NCBI GenBank assembly: GCA_963820955.1
Contig: CAWGCA010000050.1
Span: forward strand, 1 to 17,487
Direction of reading: 5' to 3'
DNA: 17,487 nucleotides
DNA from: CAWGCA01 sp963820955
GTDB taxonomy: Bacteria > Pseudomonadota > Gammaproteobacteria > Chromatiales > Chromatiaceae
Shown: piece by piece, positions 1 through 6,330 of the stretch
Numbering within the stretch: the stretch's first letter is position 1
Layout: each line of letters opens with the position of its first letter
The notes under the pieces: model-generated
Databases searched by the model: none
Told to the model about the DNA's origin: nothing
Seen by the model: only the letters and a program-made list of their open reading frames with translations
Program-made: the position numbers and the translations under genes

Positions 1-335
1 GTCTGACCCGGCAATGACAGAGTTGCCCGCCGGTAATCTCCGTACAGCATCAGCGGCAACGGAGGGACCGTTTGCTGCCGGATATGAAATCAGAAAGCGG
101 CCGTTCGGTACGATTTTTCGGGCTACGACCGGTAACCAAGACAGCGGACGCAGTCGGCTATATTTGCCAGCGGCCGTTTTGGCCGATGACTTGCCATTGA
201 TGCCCAGACCACGAGCGGCAGCTTACGGAGTAATAACAGCCGTTCAGAAGTACGGCTTTTCGGTGAGGTCACTGACCGCTCCTGGCCGGACCCGGTCATC
301 GCACTAAACTAATCAGAAATATTCAAGCCAAAGAA
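1..335. other. No convincing gene; GC-rich segment with short repeats
   Basis: A 97-codon open frame exists (14-307, plus) but its composition is low-complexity and I recognise no family, so I do not call it. The DNA carries recurring short words: GCGGCCGTT occurs near 99 and near 170, and a 6-bp inverted repeat AGCCGT/ACGGCT (238-243 and 252-257) is followed by TTTT, a weak plus-strand terminator-like hairpin. The texture is that of an intergenic or repeat-derived segment. Confidence 0.4.
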
Positions 336-359
336 AAACCCGGCACGGTAGCCGGGTTT
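330..359 (-). terminator. Rho-independent terminator of the Gly/Tyr-rich frame
   Basis: A perfect 9-bp inverted repeat (336-344 with 351-359, AAACCCGGC/GCCGGGTTT, 6-nt loop). Read on the minus strand it continues into TTTTTCTTT, the standard intrinsic terminator arrangement. It lies 40 nt past the minus-strand stop at 399-401, which supports a transcribed minus-strand gene immediately to its right. Confidence 0.75.
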
Positions 360-398
360 GTTGACTGCTTATCGCAAACAATAGCGAGGAGAGATTGG

Positions 399-771
399 TT
401 AATTGGGGCCGCCACCGTATGGACCGTAGCCGTAACCGGGATAACCGTCGTATGGACCGTTACCGCTACCCTGGCCTGAGCCAGCTCCCTCTACCGCAGT
501 TGAGGTGGTCAGGAGGTGTCAGTATGGGGCACCATAACCGTCTGGACCGTAACCGGCCTTTAGGCCCGGCCTTTTCCGTCGTCACATCCTCTGAACTGAT
601 TCCAAAAAACTTCTGAAAGAATGTCAGCGGGCTGGCTTGAATGGCCGATGTCTGCCATGGGTCCTGCCAGTGAGTGTTGCCATTAACAATGCTGTCCTTT
701 TCACGACTTCCTCCTTCTGCATCTTCAGATACAGAAAAACTTACATCTCTTATTTGGGCACTTTTACTCAC
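399..771 (-). pseudogene. Broken small Gly/Tyr-rich protein gene
   Basis: On the minus strand a GTG-started frame runs from 771 (begins MSKSAQIRDV), then the recognisable sequence moves to another frame near 556. There it reads AGYGPDGYGAPY and stops (TGA, 519-521), and past that stop the same frame continues as Gly/Tyr-rich sequence ending GYPGYGYGPYGGGPN with a TAA at 399-401. The C-terminal Gly-Tyr-Pro pattern resembles tails of small extracytoplasmic structural proteins, including sulfur-globule proteins of purple sulfur bacteria, but such low-complexity tails are not diagnostic and no signal peptide is visible. The strong terminator just downstream suggests the gene was once expressed. 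Whether the GTG-started segment belongs to the same gene is inference. The frameshift and internal stop make it a decayed gene or a sequence error. Confidence 0.35.
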
Positions 772-1092
772 TGCCCATTAATAACCTATAGATCCAATCT
801 GTTTCTGGACTGTTTCCAGGGTGTATCTTAATTGTTTCGTGGTTAGGAGATACCCTAGTCATTCATCGAAGATTTACGGGTGGAATTTCTTTTCCAGAAC
901 GCTACATCGTATGGCGAAAATTGGCCGAAAATTGTCATCGCACTAAAATACTCGGTATTTAAAAATCCTTCCCGAAGACTCATCAAATGAGCCTTCACAT
1001 CGCTATACTCAACCCCGACAGCCAGGTGCTGCCGGGCTCTATCCCCTACTCCACTGCCGCCAACCCGGCAGCCCGCTGTCAACTCCGATATC
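772..1092. other. No gene seen
   Basis: A long minus-strand frame (855-1436) and a shorter plus-strand frame (987-1202) both cross this stretch, but neither resembles a known family. The minus frame is an antisense shadow over the zinc-ribbon gene that follows. I see no RNA gene or clear promoter. Confidence 0.4.
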
Positions 1093-1306
1093 ATGAACAC
1101 ACTCTCCGACTTCCCCAGCTGATCAGTTCCGGTTCCTGGGTGTTTGTAGCGCCTGTGGCTGGACAGACTGGCTCGATCGGGGGCGACTATCGGATGAGAT
1201 GACCATCCATGACCTGCGGGGCCGTGCGACCTGTCAACAATGTGGCAGCCGGGACTGTGGGATTCGGATCGTGTATATCGGTGCGAGAGAGTATACATAT
1301 GGGTGA
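1093..1306 (+). pseudogene. Small zinc-ribbon protein, frameshifted
   Basis: Reading starts at ATG 1093 (MNTLSDFPS) and hits TGA after nine codons. Shifting one base near 1117-1120 gives a continuous frame: ADQFRFLGVCSACGWTDWLD, then LRGRATCQQCGSRDCG and IRIVYIGAREYTYG, ending TGA 1304-1306. Two Cys-x-x-Cys knuckles about 30 residues apart form a typical zinc ribbon, as in many roughly 70-residue hypothetical proteins of Proteobacteria. The total length is one base over a multiple of three, which fits a single-base indel. Function is unknown; nucleic-acid binding is only a guess from the zinc ribbon. There is no obvious ribosome-binding site. The larger minus-strand frame over the same DNA is its antisense shadow. 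Confidence 0.6.
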
Positions 1307-1589
1307 TCTCCAGGATTTGAAGTCCAGATCCAAACCGTAGTGATAAATCCTCCGTCAGGCATGATTCTCCTCCAGTGCATTGCTGGTTCCTTTTCATCGC
1401 CAACCAGACGCCATACCCCGCCCTTCTCCCTCCCAAAGACGGAGCAGGGTTTTCAATAGCTGTTCAGAAAGACACAGCCCTCAGTCCCCCTTGTGAGCCG
1501 ACAGCCCTAGCTTTCCCATTCAACTGAATCCTCGTGTAAAATCTTTTCTGTAACCGCTCCCCACTTTTTACCGGAATAAAAAAACAGCA

Positions 1590-1901
1590 ATGTCCCTCGC
1601 TTCGCGATTAAAAACCGCACGAAAGGCCGCTGGCCTGACACAAGAACAACTCGCTCAGGCTGCCGGCGTGTCGCAGGGTGCTATCCAGAAGGTTGAAAAC
1701 GGAAAGAGTCATCGACCCAGGAAGATCAAAAAAATAGCAGATGTGCTTGGCGTATCGCCGTCTTGGCTACTCCTGGGTGAAGAAGGCAGTTTCTTTATTT
1801 CCGATGACGAGAAAGCACTGGTGATGCGCTTCCGGCAACTCGATCCAGAAGACAAGACCATTCTGAGAAGTTTGATCGATAAATTAGTGCGAAGCGGATA
1901 A
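1590..1901 (+). CDS. XRE-family (Cro/CI-type) transcriptional regulator
   Basis: A 103-residue protein, essentially one helix-turn-helix domain of the lambda Cro/CI type (residues about 3-62). The scanning and recognition helices are visible in LTQEQLAQAAGVSQGAIQKV, followed by the usual helix pair ending GVSPSWLLLGEE. The remaining 40 residues (ISDDEKALVMRFRQLDPEDK onward) form a short amphipathic tail common in phage and ICE regulators of this size and may aid dimerisation. A TAAAAT box near 1537 could be a -10 element, but no good -35 is evident and no strong ribosome-binding site precedes the ATG. It runs convergently toward the minus-strand DUF6573 gene. It is probably an element-borne repressor; its target cannot be read from the sequence. 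Confidence 0.88.
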   Translation: MSLASRLKTARKAAGLTQEQLAQAAGVSQGAIQKVENGKSHRPRKIKKIADVLGVSPSWLLLGEEGSFFISDDEKALVMRFRQLDPEDKTILRSLIDKLVRSG

Positions 1902-2003
1902 TTCGGACTCCCTTTAACCAGAAAGCCTGGAGAGATCCCCTGCGGAATAAGGATGTCAGGATCTTGCGCTGGCACATCCAACGCCATCGCATTTTGGTTA
2001 GAG

Positions 2004-2025
2004 GGCCGCTTTCAACCCAGCGGCC
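2004..2025. other. Hairpin between convergent genes
   Basis: A 7-bp perfect inverted repeat (GGCCGCT, 8-nt loop, AGCGGCC) lies between the end of the XRE gene and the end of the DUF6573 gene. A second small one (GCCG/CGGC, about 2038-2052) is adjacent. Neither has a clear T-tract, so termination is possible but unproven. Confidence 0.35.
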
Positions 2026-2057
2026 AGGGTTAAGATGCCGACGAATGCCGGCTGTTT

Positions 2058-2483
2058 TCAGTCCTCATTCGGTAAAAGAACAGTCATGACCGGCTCTCCT
2101 GTATCACCAGGACCCACGATCAGTTTCAACGTCACCGGCACGGGTGCGGTCGAGTACCCATCCCGCGGCACCCGATAGAGTTCGTAAAGCATCCGATCAC
2201 CGGAACTGACAGCTGGTTCTGGATAGCAAAAGCCGCCATGAACAAGCACATCGTAAAGCCTCCCGGATCAGATCCTGATGGGTCTGTGCCTCACTGTCTT
2301 CCTCGGTCCATTCGATACAGTCAGCCCAAACAGCCGACGTGACGGCTACAGGGAACTTGAACCCGATTTCCCGGGCCATCAACTGGCATCGATCAGCACG
2401 CCGTCTTCGATGGCCTGGGCCCGGGTATAGGTGGAAATGACGTCACCGAAAAAAGACTCGACTGGTTGTTTGATTAGAAGCAT
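2058..2483 (-). pseudogene. DUF6573-family protein, two compensating frameshifts
   Basis: Three overlapping minus-strand pieces join into one recognisable protein. From ATG 2483: MLLIKQPVESFFGDVISTYT, then TRAQAIEDGVLIDAS. After a shift near 2390: MAREIGFKFPVAVTSAVWAD and CIEWTEEDSE. After a second shift near 2260: LYDVLVHGGFCYPEP, then RMLYELYRVPRDG and TLKLIVGPGDTGEPVMTVLL, ending PNED. The closing VTLKL-GPGDTGEPV-T-LLP block and the TRAQAIEDGVL opening are what I know from DUF6573, a family of unknown function common on plasmids and ICEs. First and last segments share a frame, so the two indels compensate. The GGAG at 14 nt from this ATG sits better for another ATG at 2490, whose frame stops early. 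Last gene of the minus-strand ICE block. Confidence 0.7.
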
Positions 2484-2536
2484 TGGACATCGGCTTTCTC
2501 CTTATCTGACGTCATCGCCGAGTCTTACCCCTCCTT

Positions 2537-2570
2537 CCCTGCCGGGAAAGAAAGGGCTTTCCCGGCAGGG
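2537..2570. repeat. Strong intergenic hairpin, copy 1 of a repeated type
   Basis: Perfect 14-bp inverted repeat (CCCTGCCGGGAAAG with CTTTCCCGGCAGGG) around a 6-nt loop, between the stop of the RadC-like gene (2591) and the start of DUF6573. A related hairpin lies at 3655-3682. It lacks a U-tract on the minus strand, so an mRNA-processing or attenuation role is as likely as termination. Confidence 0.75.
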
Positions 2571-2590
2571 TGTGTTAAAAAACAAAGCGT

Positions 2591-3106
2591 TCAAATAAGT
2601 CCACGTTCAGAGAACGAGACCGTCTCGCCGGCCGATACCACGAAGTGATCGAGGACCCGCACATCGATAAGCGCCAGAGCGTCTTTCAGGCGACGGGTGA
2701 TCATCTCATCCGCATGGCTTGGTTCAGCGACCCCGGAAGGATGGGTGTGAAACAGAATCAGGGCCGCGCAGTTCAACTCTAATGCCTTCTGCACCACCAC
2801 GCGGGGATGAACTGAAGCCCCATCGATGGTGCCCTGAAACAACTCAGACACCGTAATAATGCGATGTCTGGTATTCAGAAAAATGCAGCCGAACACTTCG
2901 TTTTTAAGCTCCGCCAGGCGAAGGCGCAAAAAGGTTCGCGTTTCCTCCGGACTGCTCAATACACGCCCGGTGCGAAATTTCGACGCCAGCACCTGAGTGG
3001 CCAGTGTCACAATGGACTGCTTCTCCTGTTCATTCAGCCCTGATGGCTTCAGACCGGCAAACCGGTCATCCGCCCGTGCTGCTATGGTCGATACCGCTTT
3101 CTTCAT
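2591..3106 (-). CDS. RadC-family JAB-domain protein
   Basis: A 171-residue protein carrying the JAB/MPN-type metal-binding signature of the RadC family. Glu70 (ELKNEVFGCIFLN) and HTHPSGVAEPSHAD (His120, His122, Ser125, Asp133) give the E...HxH-x(7)-S-x(2)-D pattern, with the last Ser at 130. JAB folds in other families are zinc isopeptidases; the biochemical role of bacterial RadC is unsettled and the old DNA-repair annotation is doubtful. The start at 3106 is chosen because GAGGAG lies 8 nt upstream; a longer TTG start would overlap that site. RadC-like genes are regular passengers of ICEs and genomic islands. It sits between STY4534-type and DUF6573 genes, separated on both sides by strong hairpins. 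The protein looks complete although it lacks the N-terminal helix-hairpin-helix region of long RadC proteins. Confidence 0.92.
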   Translation of the reverse strand: MKKAVSTIAARADDRFAGLKPSGLNEQEKQSIVTLATQVLASKFRTGRVLSSPEETRTFLRLRLAELKNEVFGCIFLNTRHRIITVSELFQGTIDGASVHPRVVVQKALELNCAALILFHTHPSGVAEPSHADEMITRRLKDALALIDVRVLDHFVVSAGETVSFSERGLI

Positions 3107-3173
3107 GATTGATCTCCTCAAATAGATGGGGAGATCAGCCCCTGGAGGGAATGATCCCCCCGGGGTGAAAGTG

Positions 3174-3197
3174 CGCCGGATAACAAGTTATCCGGCG
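3174..3197. other. Perfect 11-bp hairpin between STY4534-type and RadC genes
   Basis: CGCCGGATAAC and GTTATCCGGCG are separated by only two bases, 9 nt past the STY4534-type stop on the minus strand. No U-tract follows. A GC-rich imperfect hairpin (CCCC...CGGGG, about 3140-3166) lies next to it. The pair marks the intercistronic boundary. Confidence 0.6.
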
Positions 3198-3206
3198 GGT
3201 GTGAAG

Positions 3207-3611
3207 TTACGCAGCGTGCTCTTGCGCCTTATAGAACGGCTGACCGTCGACCTTGGCCCAGGACACACGTAACAGTCGGGCTTTAAGGCTGATACCGGTC
3301 TCTCCGGTCTTGTCACCGCTCTTGAAGGTAAAGGTCTCTCCAAACAGGTCACTGAGTGTGAACCCGATGAGTACCTTCAACTTGCCCTCGACGGCCGGCT
3401 TGACCTGGCGCACAACTTCCTGTGCCTGCCTGCCGGACACGCGACACTCGAAATGCGTGTATTGGACGTTGTCGACACTGCCCCGAAGCGCAGCGATAGT
3501 GACACTCAGAAAGGGGTTTCCCTCCTTGGGTGTCACTTCCCGGATGCGGTTTAGATAACCGATACCGGTGGTGTGAAGATCGAAATACTTGGAACTTTCG
3601 TTGTTGGACAT
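3207..3611 (-). CDS. STY4534-type ICE protein (DUF3577)
   Basis: A 134-residue protein matching my memory of the STY4534/DUF3577 family of SPI-7 and PFGI-1 class ICEs: the opening YFDLHTTGIGYLNRIREV, the middle GNPFLSVTIAALRGS, then YTHFECRVSG and the end LRVSWAKVDGQPFYKAQE. Family members are usually labelled ICE replication or single-strand-DNA-binding-like proteins; the exact role is not established. The open frame extends further upstream (to 3755), but the upstream part is of no recognisable kind. ATG 3611 has GGAGAG a few bases before it and begins at the conserved N-terminus, so I take it as the start. Its neighbours are a ParM-like gene upstream and RadC downstream. Nothing looks broken. 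Confidence 0.88.
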   Translation of the reverse strand: MSNNESSKYFDLHTTGIGYLNRIREVTPKEGNPFLSVTIAALRGSVDNVQYTHFECRVSGRQAQEVVRQVKPAVEGKLKVLIGFTLSDLFGETFTFKSGDKTGETGISLKARLLRVSWAKVDGQPFYKAQEHAA

Positions 3612-3654
3612 AGTGCTCTCTCCATCGGGTTGGTTTGGTCCGGAACAAGCACAT

Positions 3655-3682
3655 CCCTGACGGGAAGGCTTCCCCGGCAGGG
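3655..3682. repeat. Intergenic hairpin, copy 2
   Basis: CCCTGACGGGAAG facing CTTCCCCGGCAGGG, an imperfect version of the hairpin at 2537-2570, placed 44 nt upstream of the STY4534-type start and therefore in its leader. Another small hairpin, CACTG/CAGTG, lies at about 3787-3802. Recurrence of the same stem sequence between different genes suggests a mobile or functional mRNA element. Confidence 0.6.
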
Positions 3683-3831
3683 TGGTGGAAACGGTGTTTA
3701 GTATCCCGTTCCCTTGAAGGTGGACCGGCGCATTTCCTGGAAGATCGCTGTGCACCTGTTACACGGTCCGAAGGTGCCTGTTTGCCACTGAGTCCGCAGT
3801 GACCACGTATAAAACATTTATCCAAATCACT

Positions 3832-4848
3832 TCAGGCGGCATCCGATGCCTCGCAGACGTAGCGCAGGTATTTCAGCATGCCGCGGGCATTGGCAAAGGC
3901 CGGATGCTCGGCGATTGTCTGGTTCGGAAACCAATTGGCGATATCCTCGGCCAAAGCCACCGTTCCTCCACCGACGAACAGGATCCGATCCAGTTCGACA
4001 CCGAGTCCCAACTGCCGGCGCGTTTCCGCATGAATGCGTTCCACGACCTGCTGTTTGGCAGACTGGACCAGTGGCGAGATGTCGTAGTCCTTGCCGTGCA
4101 GCCGCACGACCTGGTTGTCAACCGCCTGAGCCACCCGCTGTTCCCCCAGGGTCTCCAGATCGAAGCGTTCCTGGATCCCGTTGGCCACTTGTTGTTTCAC
4201 GTCCAACATACCGCACTGCAGGGAACCGGATGAACCATGAATAACACCTTGATCCTTCACCACCACGAAGTCGGTGGTCCGCCCACCGATGTCTACAATG
4301 GCTACCGGGACAGAGAGACGCTCTTCATCGATCACCGCCCCACTTTCTTTCTCGACGATCACATCGTCATACCAAGCGGCCAGGGCCTCGGGGATTACTT
4401 CATGGAAAGCAATACCGGCGGCCAACTGCCCATTCGCAGGTCGTACCGCCTGCTTCAGACTGGCTCGCTTTTTCTCCAGGGTCTTATGGCGTTGGTTTCC
4501 ATCATGGCGATAGAACGCACTGACCGGCAGGCCGGATACCGCATGGAGGGATTGTCCACCCAACCCGGTCTGCTGCAGGCCATGCTGAACGATCGCCCGG
4601 TTCATCCCGGAGAAGGGGTACCCTTCGAAATGGGTTGGCTCCCCATCCACGGCGCCGACCGAGTAGAGCGCCCCTTCAGTCTCGTACTCGAAGATGCGTT
4701 GCTTACCCTGGTGGATCCAGGTGACACCGCAACATCCCACCCGGGCGCGGGAGGGAATGACGACCAGGCGTCCATCGGGCAAGGCCAGTTTAGTAAAGGC
4801 ATAGCCGTCGTCGAGACCGACGGGAATAATGGATGGAGCGTCTTTCAT
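3832..4848 (-). CDS. parM: ParM/StbA-like actin-fold DNA segregation protein
   Basis: A 338-residue protein with the actin-superfamily nucleotide-binding motifs in order: phosphate-1 GLDDGYAFTK (residues 11-20), phosphate-2 VDIGGRTTDF (185-194) and the adenosine motif FVGGGTVAL (291-299). Such proteins form ATP-driven filaments in the cytoplasm that push plasmid copies apart, with a small DNA-binding adaptor linking filament to centromere. Length and motif spacing fit plasmid ParM/StbA proteins. ATG 4848 begins directly before the first conserved strand. The gene immediately upstream (4896-5228) looks like the small DNA-binding partner. An actin-type partition module inside an ICE that also encodes ParB is notable, because that ParB gene appears broken here. 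The alternative, an MreB/FtsA-type chromosomal actin, is unlikely from size and context. Confidence 0.88.
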   Translation of the reverse strand: MKDAPSIIPVGLDDGYAFTKLALPDGRLVVIPSRARVGCCGVTWIHQGKQRIFEYETEGALYSVGAVDGEPTHFEGYPFSGMNRAIVQHGLQQTGLGGQSLHAVSGLPVSAFYRHDGNQRHKTLEKKRASLKQAVRPANGQLAAGIAFHEVIPEALAAWYDDVIVEKESGAVIDEERLSVPVAIVDIGGRTTDFVVVKDQGVIHGSSGSLQCGMLDVKQQVANGIQERFDLETLGEQRVAQAVDNQVVRLHGKDYDISPLVQSAKQQVVERIHAETRRQLGLGVELDRILFVGGGTVALAEDIANWFPNQTIAEHPAFANARGMLKYLRYVCEASDAA

Positions 4849-4895
4849 GATTGTTCCTGTCTCCTATTCGTTGGCCATTGATCGTGGAGTTTGCC

Positions 4896-5228
4896 CTAAC
4901 CAATCACCTTGCCCAGTGCCGCAAAGGGTTTACTCGTCCTACTGGCATCAGGCGACATCACAACCGGTGCTGTCAGCGGGTTGACCGAGAAACCTTTCAT
5001 GGCGCCTTCGCCCCTTGGCGCAAACACCATTGCAGTCGGTTGTTTTTCATCCGTCGTCCTCCGCAGTGCCTGGCACTCTTGGCGAAACCCCTGCACCAGC
5101 AAACCGCGCAGCCATTCCTGGCGCCGACTTTCTGGAATGCGCTGCAGCCGATTCAGGATGATCGCCTCCAGTGCGATACGGGTATCGAGTTGCAAGGTGA
5201 CACGCGTTCCGGGCTTTATCTTCGCCAT
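4896..5228 (-). CDS. Small RHH-like protein, probable adaptor of ParM
   Basis: A 110-residue basic protein. The N-terminus TRVTLQLDTR resembles the DNA-contacting strand of ribbon-helix-helix proteins, followed by helices (ALEAIILNRLQRIPESRRQE, then WLRGLLVQGFRQECQALR); the last 45 residues are low-complexity and probably flexible. This layout, an RHH-like N-terminus and a disordered tail, is what ParR/StbB-type adaptors of actin partition systems look like. The ParM-like gene follows 47 nt downstream on the same strand. ParR proteins normally bind repeats near their own promoter; a 15-bp palindrome (5254-5268) lies 26 nt upstream of this start. I recognise no named family, so the adaptor role is inference from architecture and position. 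No clear ribosome-binding site precedes ATG 5228. Confidence 0.65.
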   Translation of the reverse strand: MAKIKPGTRVTLQLDTRIALEAIILNRLQRIPESRRQEWLRGLLVQGFRQECQALRRTTDEKQPTAMVFAPRGEGAMKGFSVNPLTAPVVMSPDASRTSKPFAALGKVIG

Positions 5229-5253
5229 GGGTCTGACAACCTATTGGCATTTG

Positions 5254-5268
5254 AATCGGTATCCGATT
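5254..5268. promoter_or_regulatory. Palindrome upstream of the adaptor gene, candidate operator
   Basis: AATCGGTATCCGATT, perfect 6-bp arms around TAT, 26 nt before the small RHH-like gene. The position suits autoregulation or a partition-site half-repeat. No series of iterated repeats like a typical parC centromere is seen. Confidence 0.45.
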
Positions 5269-5291
5269 ATGGCGCTGGAAAAGATCCATAC

Positions 5292-5330
5292 CAGTGAAAA
5301 TCCCTTCATGGTCTAGTCTCGTTTTCACTG
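5292..5330. other. 9-bp inverted repeat at the end of the PFL_4669-type gene
   Basis: CAGTGAAAA (5292-5300) and TTTTCACTG (5322-5330) are perfect complements with a 21-nt loop that includes the stop codon of the upstream gene. It could be an mRNA hairpin or a protein-binding site; it is not a classical terminator. Confidence 0.45.
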
Positions 5331-6109
5331 TCTGTTTTGTGTGGGTTAGAAACGGGCGATTCAGGATGCAAAGAGAGATTGCTGGTGAACCCACTTGGAA
5401 ATTGCACCTTACGTGGGACCAGCGGTGCCTGACGCTCACCGCTCAGCACATCCTCCGGCAACGCCCCCATGAGTTGACGTGCACGTTCGCTTTCCGCAGT
5501 GCCCCGACGGATCAACGGACGTTCGAGGTCCAAAAACCGATAGCTCTGCGGGATAGTAAACAGGGCGCGTAGCTTGCGTGCGCAGGCTTTGAGTTCCCCC
5601 TGGCAGGCTTCATGGTCCAGCAGGCCGACGTGGTGGGCAGTCAATGCCGTACAAACCAGGGAGTCATAGGCCGACAAGCACTTTGCGCCCTGGTAGGCGT
5701 AGGGATTGGCAAACTGAAGCGGCATGCGCAATGGATGCAGGGACGCTGCGGTGGTGACCTCTATCGATCCCATCTGCTGCAACAGCGCATCCAATGTCTG
5801 CTGGTGCTGCCGGATCAGGGTATCGGCCGCCTCGATACCTTCATGGACCTTGATCAACCACCAGTCGGCGTAAGGATCGTCATTGCGCGCGGCCTGCCAA
5901 ATCACCCGCAGTCGGTCGGCAAATCCCACCAGCCCGATGATCGACGGTTTGTCGGGCGTTCCACTTCGTCCGCGAATGAGTTGCTGGGCCTGACGGGTCT
6001 GGATCGTCAACCAGACTTGCCCACGCAGGGGACCCACTGCCTCGGGGGCAGGCATTGCTTGAGAGTCGCTTTGGGGGTTCGGAGATGAAATCGGGTCTTC
6101 CGCATTCAT
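5306..6109 (-). CDS. PFL_4669-type ICE protein (TIGR03761-like)
   Basis: About 267 residues. The core GQVWLTIQTRQAQQLIRGR, then IIGLVGFADRLRVIWQAARN, DDPYADWWLIKVHEGI and FANPYAYQGAKCLSAYDSLV is the pattern I know from the PFL_4669 family of PFGI-1 class integrating conjugative elements, which is found beside the STY4528-type replication gene. Its function is not established. The open frame extends to 6232, but the added residues are encoded by the palindrome region and are not family-like, so I place the start at ATG 6109. No good ribosome-binding site is seen. The 5' leader is unusual: it holds an imperfect 11-bp inverted repeat (6181-6208) and the 49-bp palindrome, so expression may be tied to that structure. 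The C-terminal 40 residues are low-complexity. Confidence 0.85.
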   Translation of the reverse strand: MNAEDPISSPNPQSDSQAMPAPEAVGPLRGQVWLTIQTRQAQQLIRGRSGTPDKPSIIGLVGFADRLRVIWQAARNDDPYADWWLIKVHEGIEAADTLIRQHQQTLDALLQQMGSIEVTTAASLHPLRMPLQFANPYAYQGAKCLSAYDSLVCTALTAHHVGLLDHEACQGELKACARKLRALFTIPQSYRFLDLERPLIRRGTAESERARQLMGALPEDVLSGERQAPLVPRKVQFPSGFTSNLSLHPESPVSNPHKTDSENETRP

Positions 6110-6224
6110 GGGGCCTGGGCTCGATCCGTGTCGTTTCGCGTAGGGCCTATGAGCGCACACGCAGATACGGCGGACAAGAGAAAACCAAAACACGGGCGGT
6201 TGTGGTTTTTTACCGAGTTCAATA

Positions 6225-6273
6225 TTTAGCACTTTTCAAATGATTACACTGTAATCATTTGAAAAGTGCTAAA
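6225..6273. repeat. 49-bp near-perfect palindrome
   Basis: Arms of 24 bp (6225-6248 and 6250-6273) are exact reverse complements around a single central base at 6249. The outer ends read TTTAGCAC and GTGCTAAA. Only about a quarter of arm bases are G or C, in contrast to the GC-rich genes around it. It sits between the STY4528-type and PFL_4669-type genes. A cruciform or nicking/replication-initiation site, a very strong mRNA hairpin, or a double operator are all possible. It is flanked on one side by an iteron-like word (ACCGAGTTCAATATTT, 6212-6227). Confidence 0.85.
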
Positions 6274-6315
6274 AGTCTGGCCTGAAATAGACCGATTCCC
6301 ACCGGCAGGGGAGAG

Positions 6316-6324
6316 TTATCCACA
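6316..6324 (+). promoter_or_regulatory. DnaA box (TTATCCACA)
   Basis: An exact match to the E. coli consensus DnaA box, in the 87-nt gap between the palindrome and the stop of the STY4528-type gene. Seven bases after it begins a repeat (6331-6348) shared with the gene interior at 6817-6834. A single 9-mer can arise by chance, but this position next to a replication gene, palindrome and repeats argues for a replication origin. Confidence 0.6.
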
Positions 6325-6330
6325 GCCGAT

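Noticed and set aside
855..1436. A 193-codon minus-strand frame
   Set aside because: Antisense to the zinc-ribbon gene, no recognisable domain, unlikely composition.
3799..4881. Plus-strand open frames opposite the ParM-like gene
   Set aside because: Shadows of a well-supported minus-strand gene with clear actin motifs.
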